Shown in pieces: positions 27,238 through 35,872 of a stretch of DNA of 64,000 nucleotides (positions within the stretch are counted from its first letter, which is position 1; each line of letters begins with the position of its first letter). The notes below the pieces were generated by a model, which made no database searches, was not told the DNA's origin, and saw only the letters and a program-made list of their open reading frames with translations. A program made the position numbers and the translations under genes. The DNA is from an uncultured Clostridium sp. (GTDB taxonomy: Bacteria > Bacillota > Clostridia > Lachnospirales > Lachnospiraceae): NCBI GenBank assembly GCA_947178445.1, contig CAMWYJ010000005.1:43692-107691 (forward strand). The letters run 5' to 3'.

Positions 27238-28211
27238 GAAACAGGTGCTGTATTCTCTGGCTCGGATGTTTCGGCGATATCCGTCAAAATGGTTTCTTCT
27301 TCCATGTCCTTGGAATCGATTATTTCATCAATGTTTTCATCCATAAAGATATCATCTGTTCCCAATGTATCAACGAAAGTCTCAGGCGAGAGCTCCATGT
27401 CAGGCTCCTGTGCCGGAACAGATTCCATAATCGGAAGCTCTTCTGTCTGCGTAGGTTGTTCTGGTGAAGCAGGCTGTTCTGGTGAAGTAGCCTGTTCTGG
27501 TGCGGACGGAGTGACAGGCTTTGCCGGCATCACATTCTGTGCAGAAAACTGAACATTCTGTATGTTGTTGGAAATATTCTGTAATTCACGGGCAACTTTG
27601 TCAAGCTGCAAGCCCATTGTCTGATCCATTTCATTCGATTGGGAGTTAAGATAGTCTACAATAGTCTGAAGAGTTGCAATCACCTCGTCATTATTAGGTG
27701 TTATCTGGTCGAATCCCTGAACCATTGTTTCGCTTAAGTGATTACGGATTTCTTTCAATGTAGAAATCAACTTCCTGGTGTTGTCCAAGTCATATTTAAT
27801 CAGAAGCTTAGTAGCCTTGTTTTGTGTATTGGAGAGAACGGTAAGATTTCGGTATAGGGCTTCCTGACTTTCTGTATAGTTGCCTTCTAAAATGGTTACT
27901 GCCTTAGCCGTCTGTCTCGTAAACAGGTAGGTTGCCTTTCCAATCTGTGCCTGTGTACTGCTCATGTTTTCAAGCTGGGATGAAAGGTCATCCACCATGT
28001 TTTTGATCTGTACATTCATGGACTTGTTCCGCATAGTAACAAATGTGATAATGTTTTGTGTCAGTATATATGCGGTAATCAAAAACAATACGCTGACTCC
28101 TGCTACTGCATAAATGATAGTGTGGTACATCATTAACGTATAGATGAGAGCAATCCCTGCTGTTAAAGCTGCCAGCACTGAAAGTGCCAATTTGTTATCC
28201 TGTTTGTTCAT
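26691..28211 (-). CDS. membrane-anchored coiled-coil protein with four LSADEIAALFA motifs
   Basis: 506 residues. Two hydrophobic helices lie near the N-terminus (about 8-26 and 29-52). A predominantly helical, likely coiled-coil region follows (about 60-220, rich in N, Q, L and heptads), then a disordered Pro/Glu-rich tail. The tail holds four copies of DPNKQLS(A/P)DEI(A/S)ALFA, the last at the extreme C-terminus. The motif resembles the LSQ(D/E)EIDALL segment at the N-terminus of the flagellar switch proteins FliM and FliN, but no flagellar gene lies in this window. Topology would leave the tail on the cytoplasmic side if two helices are used. Function unknown. Confidence 0.8.
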   Translation of the reverse strand: MNKQDNKLALSVLAALTAGIALIYTLMMYHTIIYAVAGVSVLFLITAYILTQNIITFVTMRNKSMNVQIKNMVDDLSSQLENMSSTQAQIGKATYLFTRQTAKAVTILEGNYTESQEALYRNLTVLSNTQNKATKLLIKYDLDNTRKLISTLKEIRNHLSETMVQGFDQITPNNDEVIATLQTIVDYLNSQSNEMDQTMGLQLDKVARELQNISNNIQNVQFSAQNVMPAKPVTPSAPEQATSPEQPASPEQPTQTEELPIMESVPAQEPDMELSPETFVDTLGTDDIFMDENIDEIIDSKDMEEETILTDIAETSEPENTAPVSEDPNKQLSADEISALFAAAEPTPATAEEEPVIPDIDDTAENEESFTPTFTVVGKSEEEETIQTAPATEEPTASAVTETAPPALGEDPNKQLSADEIAALFAASDPAPKREKNTEKPVEAAPADDPNKQLSADEIAALFAASDPAPKAETPAKEEPKAEPVNADPNKQLSPDEIAALFAQMG

Positions 28212-28287
28212 TCTACCCTTGCCTCCATGTATTTCTGATATTTTAAATAACTTCCTATGTTATTGTGCGAGTGACATTAATAAATGT

Positions 28288-28316
28288 ATTATACATGAAA
28301 AATGGTTGTTCGTAAA
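28288..28316 (-). promoter_or_regulatory. promoter for the coiled-coil membrane protein gene
   Basis: On the minus strand TTTACG (28316-28311), a 17-nt spacer and TATAAT (28293-28288), 77 nt before the start at 28211. Confidence 0.6.
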
Positions 28317-28393
28317 GAAAATTGAGATAACTATTGACAAATAACAATTGCCCATCCCCAGTCACTTATCTTGATATATGGATTTTCAACGGA

Positions 28394-28510
28394 GTTGCCA
28401 GAGCTGCCGTCCATAGCCGAAGCGGTATTTGCTTTTACCGCTGGCAAATATATTCAAAAAATATACACAAAATAAATTCAAATGAAAAGGTTTTCATATG
28501 GTTTTCATAT
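28394..28510 (+). other. structured leader and tandem repeat before the SsuA-like gene
   Basis: TTGCC near 28395 can pair with GGCAA near 28443, enclosing the hairpin AGCGGTA/TACCGCT (about 28420-28442). Downstream, GGTTTTCATAT occurs twice in perfect tandem (28489-28499 and 28500-28510). No known riboswitch family (S-box, TPP, cobalamin, guanidine, fluoride) is recognised. The 417-nt gap otherwise holds only the minus-strand promoter at 28288. Confidence 0.5.
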
Positions 28511-28628
28511 TCTGATGTTTTAACAAAAAGAGAAAATAGTCAAATATAGAAAAGGACATTGGAACAGAAAGGAAGTATGGAAATACCGGAACAAATATAG
28601 CTGTATTACATACCAAGGTAAGAAAGTA

Positions 28629-29603
28629 ATGAAAACATGGAGAAAATGGGTATTATCAGGAATTTGTATTTTGATGCTTGCAGGTTTGGTGGGCTGTGGT
28701 AAGGAGCAGGAGACGGAGCAGATGCATATAGGATATTTTAACAATGTGACTCACCCGCAGGCATTGCTAATGAAATCCAAAAATACCTTGCAGGAACGTG
28801 TCGGGGATGATGTAAGAGTGGACTGGACAGCCTTTAATGCTGGTCCGGCAGAGGTAGAAGCACTGTTTGCCGGTGATATTGATATCGGTTACATCGGACC
28901 GGTTCCAGCAATCAGTGCAAATGTAAAATCGAACGGAGATGTGGTGGTACTGTCTGGTGCAACGAAGGGTGGTGCGGTTTTAGTTACAAGAAAGGATTCC
29001 GGTATCAAAAGCATTAAGGATTTATCCAATAAAACAGTTGCGATTCCACAGATTGGAAATACACAGCATTTATGCCTGTTGGCACTTTTGCGGGAAAATG
29101 ATTTAAAGCCTGTTACTGCTGGTGGAGACATAACGGTTAGTGCAGTTGCCAATGCAGATGTTGCAAATATGATGGAACGGGGAGACATTGATGCTGCCCT
29201 TGTACCGGAACCGTGGGGTGCAACCCTGCAGGAACAGGGGGCGGAACTTCTCCTTGATTATGATGAAATCTATATGGAGGGAACCTATGATGTTGCGGTA
29301 GTGGTCGTAAGAAAGGAATTTATGGAGGAAAATCCTGGGCTGGTAGAAGCATTCCTGGCAGAACATGAGGCTGCTACAAAGAAGATAGAGGAAGAAAAGG
29401 ATGCTGCGTTGAAGACAATCAATGCAGAGCTTCAAAGTGCCACCGGGAAATCCTTAAGTGATACGATAATTGCACAGGCATTTGAGCGTATCAAGGTGTC
29501 AACCGAACTGAATGAAGATTCTGTGATGGGTTTTGCGCAAATTAGCAGGGAAGAAGACTTTATCGAAGACATACCGGAAAAAGAAAACCTGTTTACAAAA
29601 TGA
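28629..29603 (+). CDS. SsuA/TauA-like ABC transporter substrate-binding lipoprotein
   Basis: 324 residues with a lipobox (LAGLVGCG). The NMT1/SsuA fold is indicated by IGYFNNVTHPQALLMKSKNTLQ (given in part), FNAGPAEVEALFAGDIDIGYIGPVPAI, the hinge SIKDLSNKTVAIPQIGNTQH and AALVPEPWGATLQ. Such proteins bind sulfonates, taurine, nitrate, bicarbonate or pyrimidine precursors. ATPase and permease genes follow in order. A sulfur role is attractive because a sulfate-activating operon lies at 58 kb, but nothing here fixes the substrate. Confidence 0.9.
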   Translation: MKTWRKWVLSGICILMLAGLVGCGKEQETEQMHIGYFNNVTHPQALLMKSKNTLQERVGDDVRVDWTAFNAGPAEVEALFAGDIDIGYIGPVPAISANVKSNGDVVVLSGATKGGAVLVTRKDSGIKSIKDLSNKTVAIPQIGNTQHLCLLALLRENDLKPVTAGGDITVSAVANADVANMMERGDIDAALVPEPWGATLQEQGAELLLDYDEIYMEGTYDVAVVVVRKEFMEENPGLVEAFLAEHEAATKKIEEEKDAALKTINAELQSATGKSLSDTIIAQAFERIKVSTELNEDSVMGFAQISREEDFIEDIPEKENLFTK

Positions 29604-29682
29604 TTTCTGATGGGGTAGTGTCGAAAACCAATGTAAGCGGTTAATCGGAGATTATGAATGGACCGGAAAAATGGAGGAAGAT

Positions 29683-30426
29683 ATGTCATTAGAAATAAAA
29701 AATGTTAGTATGCATTTTAGTAATAATGAAAATGCAACACTGAATGATTTCAATCTTTGCGTAGAGCCCGGAGAATTTGTCTGTATCGTCGGGGCTTCCG
29801 GCTGTGGAAAAAGCACTCTGCTGAATCTGGTTGCAGGCTTGATTCGGCCCACTGGCGGTCAGATTCTGTTAGATGGAAAAGAGATAACCGGTCCTGGAGC
29901 CGACCGGACGGTCATGTTTCAGGAACATGGTCTGTACCCATGGCTGAATGTCATTGACAATGTAAAATTCGGTATGAAGCTGGCAGGGGTTTCAAAGGAG
30001 GAACAGGAGGAAAAAGCAGTACATTATTTAAAAATGGTCAATTTGTTGGAATACCGGGATTATCCGATTCATCAGATATCTGGCGGTATGCGGCAACGGA
30101 CGGCACTAGCCCGGGCGTTGACGATGGATTCATCGGTGCTTTTGATGGACGAGCCTTTTTCGGCGCTGGATAAGCAGACCTCGAATAAGCTCCGGGAGGA
30201 GCTGCAGAGGATATGGATGGAAACCAGACAGACCATTTTATTCATTACCCATAGCGTGGAGGAGGCGGTTTATCTTGGTGACCGTGTTGTTGTGCTCTCA
30301 CCGGATTCTTCCAAAATGGCACATATTGTAAAAATTGGGCTGGAACGTCCAAGACAGATATATTCGCCGGAATTTGTAAAATTACGGCATCAGATACTGG
30401 AAGAAATCAGAGGGGAGGCATTTTAA
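29683..30426 (+). CDS. SsuB/TauB-like ABC transporter ATP-binding protein
   Basis: 247 residues from ATG 29683, 5 nt after GGAGG; the earlier ATG 29671 lacks a site. Walker A is GASGCGKST, Q-loop VMFQEHGLYPWL, signature ISGGMRQR, Walker B VLLMDEPFSALD and H-loop ITHSVEEA. FQEHGLYPWL is characteristic of the SsuB/NrtD/TauB group. Its stop shares a base with the permease start. Confidence 0.93.
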   Translation: MSLEIKNVSMHFSNNENATLNDFNLCVEPGEFVCIVGASGCGKSTLLNLVAGLIRPTGGQILLDGKEITGPGADRTVMFQEHGLYPWLNVIDNVKFGMKLAGVSKEEQEEKAVHYLKMVNLLEYRDYPIHQISGGMRQRTALARALTMDSSVLLMDEPFSALDKQTSNKLREELQRIWMETRQTILFITHSVEEAVYLGDRVVVLSPDSSKMAHIVKIGLERPRQIYSPEFVKLRHQILEEIRGEAF

Positions 30427-31193
30427 TGAGTGTAGTAATTTTTTTGTGTCTTTTAATTGCACTATGGCAGATATTTTACTGGATTGGTGTGGATGTTTTG
30501 GCATTGTTCAAATCCTATGCAGTTCCCTCGCCTCTGGGTGTAGGTGAACGATTTATAGAGCTTAGCAGTAATGGGACCTTATGGGAGGCTGTTGGCAATT
30601 CTTTATTAAGAGGTGTGGCAGGTTATGCCATTGCTATTGTGATAGGCGTTGTATTGGGACTTTTAATCAATCATTTTCCTTATTTGCAGAAGAATTTAAA
30701 GCCCTTTGTGTTAGGGATTCAAACGCTTCCAAGCGTCTGCTGGGTGCCGTTTTCTATTTTGTGGTTCGGACTGTCGACACAGGCAATCCTGTTTGTTGTG
30801 CTGATGGGCTCGGCTTTTGGCATTGCAATTTCGGTGGACAATGCAATTAAGAATGTACAGCCTATCTATATAAAAGCAGCACTCACGATGGGAGCGGGAA
30901 AGCGCCAGATGTACTGGAATGTCATTCTTCCAGCAAGTCTGCCGGAACTTGTTTCTGGTTTAAAGCAGGGGTGGTCCTTTGCATGGAGAGCATTGATGGC
31001 AGGAGAGGTCATGACGACTTCCGTAGGTCTGGGACAGACTTTGATTATGGGACGGGATTTGGCAGATATCAACCAGGTCATGCTGGTGATGGTGGTCATT
31101 ATCGTGGTAGGCATCTTAATTGACAAGCTTATTTTTTCTGTTATTGAGAAAAGACTGCTGACGAAACGGGGGTTATGGGAAAAACAGGGATGA
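30426..31193 (+). CDS. SsuC/TauC-like ABC transporter permease
   Basis: 255 residues with about six membrane helices and the coupling EAA-like loop (IKAALTMGAGKRQMYWNVILPASLPELVSGL, cited at about 30870-30962). Starts inside the TAA of the ATPase gene (TAATG). Completes a three-gene importer with the binding protein at 28629. Confidence 0.93.
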   Translation: MSVVIFLCLLIALWQIFYWIGVDVLALFKSYAVPSPLGVGERFIELSSNGTLWEAVGNSLLRGVAGYAIAIVIGVVLGLLINHFPYLQKNLKPFVLGIQTLPSVCWVPFSILWFGLSTQAILFVVLMGSAFGIAISVDNAIKNVQPIYIKAALTMGAGKRQMYWNVILPASLPELVSGLKQGWSFAWRALMAGEVMTTSVGLGQTLIMGRDLADINQVMLVMVVIIVVGILIDKLIFSVIEKRLLTKRGLWEKQG

Positions 31194-31249
31194 TAAACCG
31201 TTCAATGTGATATTTGACCGGCAGGAATGAGTATATATTTGTAATAGAA

Positions 31250-31263
31250 CGAACAAATATTCG
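31250..31263. promoter_or_regulatory. LexA (SOS) box upstream of uvrB
   Basis: CGAACAAATATTCG is close to the Firmicute LexA operator CGAACATATGTTCG and is a near-perfect palindrome. It lies 8 nt upstream of the -35 box at 31272. uvrB is a standard SOS gene. Confidence 0.8.
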
Positions 31264-31271
31264 AAAAGAGA

Positions 31272-31300
31272 TTGCGAGACAGGGAGAGGTATGCTACAAT
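31272..31300 (+). promoter_or_regulatory. uvrB promoter
   Basis: TTGCGA (31272-31277), 17 nt, TACAAT (31295-31300). Confidence 0.6.
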
Positions 31301-31309
31301 CAGAACAGG

Positions 31310-31325
31310 TTTTGACCAGTCAAAA
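31310..31325. promoter_or_regulatory. TTTTGAC-CA-GTCAAAA dyad in the uvrB leader
   Basis: Seven-base perfect half-sites around CA, just after the predicted transcription start. Looks like an operator; the binding protein is unknown. Confidence 0.4.
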
Positions 31326-31408
31326 GAGATTGTGTTAGAAATCGGAGAAGAAAGGAACAGAAACAGGAGATTCCCTTCATTAAAAATATCTCATTAAGGA
31401 AGTATGTT

Positions 31409-33406
31409 ATGGATCATTTTAAATTAGTGTCAGATTTTAAGCCGACTGGTGACCAGCCACAGGCAATAGATGCCTTAGTAAAGGGCTTCAAGGAGGGCAA
31501 CCAATTCCAGACTTTACTAGGGGTTACCGGTTCCGGTAAGACGTTTACAATGGCGAATGTTATTGAGAAGCTTAATAAGCCGACGATTGTTATTGCCCAT
31601 AATAAGACGTTAGCAGCCCAGCTATACAGTGAGTTTAAGGAATTTTTCCCTGAGAATGCGGTGGAGTATTTTGTGTCCTACTACGATTATTACCAGCCAG
31701 AGGCATATGTGCCTTCTACGGATACCTATATTGAAAAGGATTCTTCCATCAATGATGAGATTGATAAATTAAGACATTCCGCAACGGCTGCCTTGATTGA
31801 ACGGAAGGATGTCATTGTCATTTCTTCTGTATCCTGCATTTATGGTATTGGTTCTCCGGATGACTATGAGGAAATGATGCTGACATTAAGGGTTGGTGCA
31901 GTTTATGAATGGGACAGGCTGATTCATGATTTGATTGACATTCAGTATGAAAGAAATGAGATGGACTTTAAGCGAGGGACTTTTCGCGTACATGGGGATG
32001 TGCTGGAGATTCTTCCGGTATCAACTTTTGAGGATGCAATCCGTGTAGAGTTTTTTGGGGATGAGATTGACCGGATTGTGGAGTTTGATCCATTGACCGG
32101 AGAGGTGAAGAGGAGCATAACATGTACCTTTATATTCCCAGCATCCCATTATGTAGTGGCACAGGATAAGATTGAGCGCGCAGTGAAAGAGATAGAAGTA
32201 GAGTTAGAACAGCAGGTGGCATATTTCAAAGAAAATGATAAGCTTCTTGAGGCACAGCGTATCAGTGAACGGACACATTTTGATATGGAGATGCTTAAAG
32301 AAACAGGCTTTTGTTCCGGTATTGAGAACTATTCCAGACCATTGGCAGGCTTAGAACCTGGTGCGACACCGAATACCCTGCTGGAATTTTTTAAGGATGA
32401 TTTTTTGATGATTATTGATGAGTCCCATATTACAGTACCACAGATTCGGGGTATGTATGCGGGAGACCGTTCCAGAAAGCAGACATTGGTGGATTTTGGA
32501 TTCCGTCTGCCATCGGCTATGGATAACCGTCCGCTCCGGTTTGATGAGTTTGAGGAGAAGGTAGATCAGGTCATGTTTGTTTCTGCGACTCCCTCTGACT
32601 ATGAGGCAGAGCATGAGCTGCTGCGAACGGAACAGCTTATCCGCCCGACGGGACTGCTGGATCCGTTGATTGAAGTGAAGCCGGTGGAGGGGCAGGTGGA
32701 TGATTTGCTGTCCGAGGTCAATAAGGAAGTAGAAAAAGGCAACAAGATACTCGTAACAACCTTGACGAAGCGGATGGCTGAGGATTTGACAGACTATCTT
32801 CGTGATCAGGGTGTGAAGGTAAAATATCTGCATTCCGATATTGATACATTGGAGCGGATAGAGATTGTAAGAGATTTGCGTATGGGTGTATTTGATGTGT
32901 TAGTTGGTATCAACCTGTTACGTGAAGGATTGGATATTCCGGAGATTACGCTGGTTGCCATTTTAGATGCAGATAAAGAAGGTTTTCTGCGCTCAGAAAC
33001 CTCATTGGTTCAGACTGTTGGACGCGCTGCGAGAAACAGTGAGGGAAGGGTTATCATGTATGCAGATGAAATTACCCATTCCATGAGGATGGCAATTGAT
33101 GAGACGAACCGAAGGCGTGAGATTCAGGATACCTATAATAAGGAGCATGGTATTACGCCGACTACGATTCAAAAGTCAATCCGGGATTTGATTACTACAT
33201 CAACAGACGAGGATCTTACTGCACTGAATGCTGCATGGAAGGAGAAAGATATAGAATCCATGACAAAGAAGGAACTGAAAGAACAGATTAAGAAATACAC
33301 GAAGAAAATGGAGACGGCAGCGGCAGAGCTTAACTTTGAGATGGCGGCAGAATACCGTGACCAGCTAAAAGAACTTAAGGTAGCTTTGCGGGATTACGAT
33401 TTGTAG
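31409..33406 (+). CDS. uvrB: excinuclease ABC subunit B
   Basis: Damage-verifying helicase-like subunit of nucleotide excision repair. 665 residues, normal length: [12 protein letters not shown], Walker [10 protein letters not shown], the beta-hairpin [19 protein letters not shown] box (IIDESH), helicase motif [13 protein letters not shown] and a C-terminal UVR domain ([22 protein letters not shown], in part). Preceded by a LexA box, and ended by a strong terminator. uvrA is not in the window. Confidence 0.97.
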   Translation: MDHFKLVSDFKPTGDQPQAIDALVKGFKEGNQFQTLLGVTGSGKTFTMANVIEKLNKPTIVIAHNKTLAAQLYSEFKEFFPENAVEYFVSYYDYYQPEAYVPSTDTYIEKDSSINDEIDKLRHSATAALIERKDVIVISSVSCIYGIGSPDDYEEMMLTLRVGAVYEWDRLIHDLIDIQYERNEMDFKRGTFRVHGDVLEILPVSTFEDAIRVEFFGDEIDRIVEFDPLTGEVKRSITCTFIFPASHYVVAQDKIERAVKEIEVELEQQVAYFKENDKLLEAQRISERTHFDMEMLKETGFCSGIENYSRPLAGLEPGATPNTLLEFFKDDFLMIIDESHITVPQIRGMYAGDRSRKQTLVDFGFRLPSAMDNRPLRFDEFEEKVDQVMFVSATPSDYEAEHELLRTEQLIRPTGLLDPLIEVKPVEGQVDDLLSEVNKEVEKGNKILVTTLTKRMAEDLTDYLRDQGVKVKYLHSDIDTLERIEIVRDLRMGVFDVLVGINLLREGLDIPEITLVAILDADKEGFLRSETSLVQTVGRAARNSEGRVIMYADEITHSMRMAIDETNRRREIQDTYNKEHGITPTTIQKSIRDLITTSTDEDLTALNAAWKEKDIESMTKKELKEQIKKYTKKMETAAAELNFEMAAEYRDQLKELKVALRDYDL

Positions 33407-33432
33407 AAGTAATATAATGAAAGATAAAGATA

Positions 33433-33475
33433 AAAGCCTCTGTGCAGGATAAAAATCCTGTGCAGGGGCTTTTTG
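33433..33475 (+). terminator. terminator after uvrB
   Basis: AAAAGCCTCTGTGCAGGAT (33433-33451) pairs fully, counting wobbles, with ATCCTGTGCAGGGGCTTTT, ending in TTTTT. Confidence 0.9.
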
Positions 33476-33644
33476 GGAAGAAATCCCAAGACTGCTTTCA
33501 TATGTCAGAATGTATAAAGAATTCAGATATATGATGCATTATATAGATATTTAGAAGTAATAGAATATGCCTTGGTGAGATTTGAGAGCTGTTAATTCAG
33601 CGTTCCACGGCAGACCGAAAATTCCCAGAACGAAATAAATTGTT

Positions 33645-33977
33645 TTAATCATCTTTCTCATAAGCGCATTTAAGAGAATAGCGGAATTGTTGGAAATTCT
33701 GTTGCTCTTCTTCTAAAAATTTATCAATGCGGATAATGAGTTCTGATTGTGGTGTCAGAGTTTGTGATGGGATACTGTCAGACAAAAGATATTCAATGGA
33801 GACATTCAGCGCAAGAGAAATATCTAAAAGACATTCCAAACTAGGTCGCGATACTCCTCTTTCAATGTTACCGAGATGCTTGGGACTGCAGGCGAGACAT
33901 CTTGCCAGATTCTTTTGTGAAATGTTACATGCCATACGTGTTTCCTGAATACGTTGACCTAAACGAATGTAATTCAT
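33645..33977 (-). CDS. XRE-family transcriptional regulator
   Basis: 110 residues. N-terminal helix-turn-helix (about 5-62) with IQETRMACNISQKNLARCL, SPKHLGNIERGVSRPSLECLL and LNVSIEYLL. The acidic C-terminal 45 residues probably dimerise. A dyad lies 16 nt upstream of the start, as expected for autoregulation. Neighbours (spmB upstream, uvrB convergent) do not reveal a target. Confidence 0.9.
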   Translation of the reverse strand: MNYIRLGQRIQETRMACNISQKNLARCLACSPKHLGNIERGVSRPSLECLLDISLALNVSIEYLLSDSIPSQTLTPQSELIIRIDKFLEEEQQNFQQFRYSLKCAYEKDD

Positions 33978-33992
33978 GTTCTTTCTCCTTTT

Positions 33993-34011
33993 CTACAATT
34001 AAGAATTGTAG
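33993..34011. promoter_or_regulatory. CTACAATT-AAG-AATTGTAG dyad before the XRE gene
   Basis: A perfect 8-bp inverted repeat with a 3-bp centre, overlapping a TACAAT -10-like box on the minus strand. Probable operator for the XRE protein itself. Confidence 0.6.
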
Positions 34012-34052
34012 TATTTAATGTGATTTTATCAGATAAGTTTTTAAGATAAGGC

Positions 34053-34110
34053 AACCTAGCTCGAGGATACGCCTCTTATTAGGTTATTTTTTATGGAAAA
34101 TGTAACCTAA
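34053..34110. other. competing hairpins with plus-strand U-tract between minus-strand genes
   Basis: TTAGGTTA (34079-34086) can pair with AACCTA upstream (34053-34058, extended by GAGG/CCTC) or with TAACCTAA downstream (34103-34110), not both. The first pairing is followed by TTTTTT (34087-34092) in the plus direction, although both flanking genes are on the minus strand. Role unknown. Confidence 0.45.
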
Positions 34111-34189
34111 AATTCTGTGTAAACAAGAAAAAGAAAGAAAATTCGGTTGTCCACAGAAAAAGTAAACTATATCTAATAATTGTTGTTGA

Positions 34190-34720
34190 TTATATAATGA
34201 ATAAATTTGCAATACTCAAGCTGATTATGAGGGAGACAAAAGCAATTATAATACCGGCAGATATTGTCCATCGTGTTTTTTTGACATCAATGCTCATATA
34301 ATATACGGAGATCGTGTAAAAGAGAGTTTCTGTACAGCTAAGCAGAATAGATGCAGAAAAACCGATATAGGAATCCGTGCCATAGGTTTTAAAAATATCA
34401 AACAAAAGTCCGTTTGCTCCGGATGCAGAGAAGGTTTTCAGGAGGGAAAGTGGCAGGAGAGCAGCAGGAATATGAAAAAAATCTGTAATGGGGGAAAGGA
34501 GATTGCAGAGCAGGTCTAATGCACCGGAATTGCGGAATACGCCAATTGCAACGATAAGACCAATGATAGTGGGTGAAATTTCTGCCACGATTTGAATTCC
34601 CTGTTTTCCACCTTTTGTAAATAATTCAAAGACCGGTTTTTTATATAATATGGCATCCACTAATATATAAAAGATAACAAAGGGGATTAGGAATACGGAT
34701 ATAAAATGAAAAATATGCAT
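34190..34720 (-). CDS. spmB: spore maturation protein B
   Basis: 176 residues, about five membrane helices, nucleoside-recognition (Gate) domain with GGKQGIQIVAEISPTIIGLIVA (in part), FRNSGAL and GANGLLFDIFKTYGTDS. With SpmA it helps dehydrate the spore core. In most Firmicutes spmA and spmB abut; here a 135-bp palindromic element splits them, 31 nt before this start. Confidence 0.93.
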   Translation of the reverse strand: MHIFHFISVFLIPFVIFYILVDAILYKKPVFELFTKGGKQGIQIVAEISPTIIGLIVAIGVFRNSGALDLLCNLLSPITDFFHIPAALLPLSLLKTFSASGANGLLFDIFKTYGTDSYIGFSASILLSCTETLFYTISVYYMSIDVKKTRWTISAGIIIAFVSLIISLSIANLFII

Positions 34721-34751
34721 AGAAAGCTCCTTTCACGATAGACTTTTTCTA

Positions 34752-34886
34752 GATGATTGCGAAACTCCTTATTTTCAAAACCTAGTTGTGCAATATATAC
34801 AATATCAAAAGCAGGGTGCACAGCGTTGATATTGTATATATTGTACAACGGATGTAAGAGAACACAGAGTTTCGCAATCGCCTATG
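34752..34886. mobile_element. palindromic mini-element, copy 3, between spmA and spmB
   Basis: Ends carry GATTGCGAAACTC and its complement; inner arms contain GTTGTGCAATATATACAATATC and partner (cited within 34785-34850). An 11-bp perfect direct repeat, GACTTTTTCTA, flanks it at 34741-34751 and 34887-34897. 135 bp, a shorter internal version of the copies at 11791 and 54087. Confidence 0.88.
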
Positions 34887-34918
34887 GACTTTTTCTATAA
34901 TGATGCGAGGTTTATGAT

Positions 34919-35521
34919 TCACCGTTTGGATACATGGGTAAATATCTTACATAGAAAAACCGCCAGCAGCGTGGTAATTGTTGTGGCAATCAGCGCAGGA
35001 CCGACTACTGCCATAGGGGCTGGACTTCCATACTGGCTGCGGTAAGCAATCATATTTATGGGAATGAGCTGAAGGGAGGAAATGTTCAAAATCAGGAAGG
35101 TGCACATTTCATTGCTGGCATACTCACTGGTGCTGCCCCGTTCAAGCTCTAATTGTTTCAGGGATTTCATTGCGGCAATTCCAGTGGGAGTACAGGCCCA
35201 GCCAAGTCCTAATATATTGGCAATAAAATTGGCGCAAATGTAATCAGATGCCGGGTGGTTTTTGGGAAGCTTTGGAAATAAAAAGCGGATGAAAGGTTTC
35301 ATTTTCAGGGAAAGACGTGCTGTCAGACCGGAACCTTCTGCGACAGAAAGGAAACCGGACCACATGCTGATTACGCCTAACATTACAAAAAGAAGTTCTA
35401 CAGCATCCTTCGCAGAGTCGATAATGCCATTGCTGACTGCTTCCAAATTGCCTGTAAATGCTGCAATAATGATGCCAATCAATATAAGAAAAGCCCAGAT
35501 ATAGTTAAGCAACATGTTCAC
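34919..35521 (-). CDS. spmA: spore maturation protein A
   Basis: 200 residues, about four helices, Gate domain with AVELLFVMLGVISMWSG, FIANILGLGWACTPTGIAAM and NISSLQLIPINMIAYRS. Acts with SpmB in the sporulating mother cell. AAAAGGTG precedes the ATG, and a sigma-E-like promoter lies about 25 nt upstream, matching known sigma-E control of spmAB in B. subtilis. Confidence 0.93.
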   Translation of the reverse strand: MNMLLNYIWAFLILIGIIIAAFTGNLEAVSNGIIDSAKDAVELLFVMLGVISMWSGFLSVAEGSGLTARLSLKMKPFIRFLFPKLPKNHPASDYICANFIANILGLGWACTPTGIAAMKSLKQLELERGSTSEYASNEMCTFLILNISSLQLIPINMIAYRSQYGSPAPMAVVGPALIATTITTLLAVFLCKIFTHVSKR

Positions 35522-35545
35522 CTTTTCGGGTTTGTTTCTTTTATC

Positions 35546-35573
35546 AATATATGATGGGGAGATGTATTTTTAT
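35546..35573 (-). promoter_or_regulatory. candidate sigma-E promoter for spmA-spmB
   Basis: On the minus strand ATA (35573-35571), 17 nt, CATATATT (35553-35546), fitting the sigma-E -10 pattern CATANNNT. The -35 half is weak. Confidence 0.45.
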
Positions 35574-35682
35574 GCTAAGAACCGCACTGCAGTGTATTGG
35601 CAAATTGACACAAAGCAACTGTTCCATCCTGTAAAATAAGCTGTTACTTACAAAAAATTACAATTATTACGCATTTCAGCTA

Positions 35683-35711
35683 TTGACATCAAAACCGCAT
35701 AATTATATACT
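35683..35711 (+). promoter_or_regulatory. strong sigma-A promoter for pckA
   Basis: TTGACA (35683-35688), 17 nt, TATACT (35706-35711). Together with near-uniform codon choice and an AGGAGG site in the gene, it suggests high expression. Confidence 0.8.
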
Positions 35712-35718
35712 GAACATG

Positions 35719-35743
35719 GTTAACTGTTTGCATAATAGTTAAC
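35719..35743. promoter_or_regulatory. GTTAACT-N11-AGTTAAC operator-like dyad at the pckA start site
   Basis: Perfect 7-bp half-sites at 35719-35725 and 35737-35743 cover the predicted transcription start. Placement fits a repressor. The spacing does not match the Rex site TTGTTAA-N4-TTAACAA. The remaining leader to 35872 shows only a small AACAT/ATGTT hairpin. Confidence 0.55.
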
Positions 35744-35872
35744 AATTACAGAATATTTCAACATTATGATGTTTCGGATATTTCTTATAGAAGGGATGGT
35801 CAGGAGCATACCAGTTCATCTGATAGGAATTGGGAATAATGTGAAAAATAAAAATACAGGAGGATTATTTTC

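Noticed and set aside
26662..27552. 296-codon plus-strand ORF rich in Ser, Gly and Ala
   Set aside because: Complement of the repeat tail of the 506-residue minus-strand gene and overlaps the terminator region; no ribosome site.
28144..28549. short plus-strand ORFs in the leader before the SsuA-like gene
   Set aside because: Overlap a minus-strand gene start or structured leader; no ribosome sites.
28212..28628. S-box or other known riboswitch before the SsuA-like gene
   Set aside because: No conserved core of SAM, TPP, cobalamin, guanidine or fluoride switches could be found.
35719..35743. Rex redox-repressor site at pckA
   Set aside because: Half-sites resemble Rex boxes but the 11-nt spacing does not fit.
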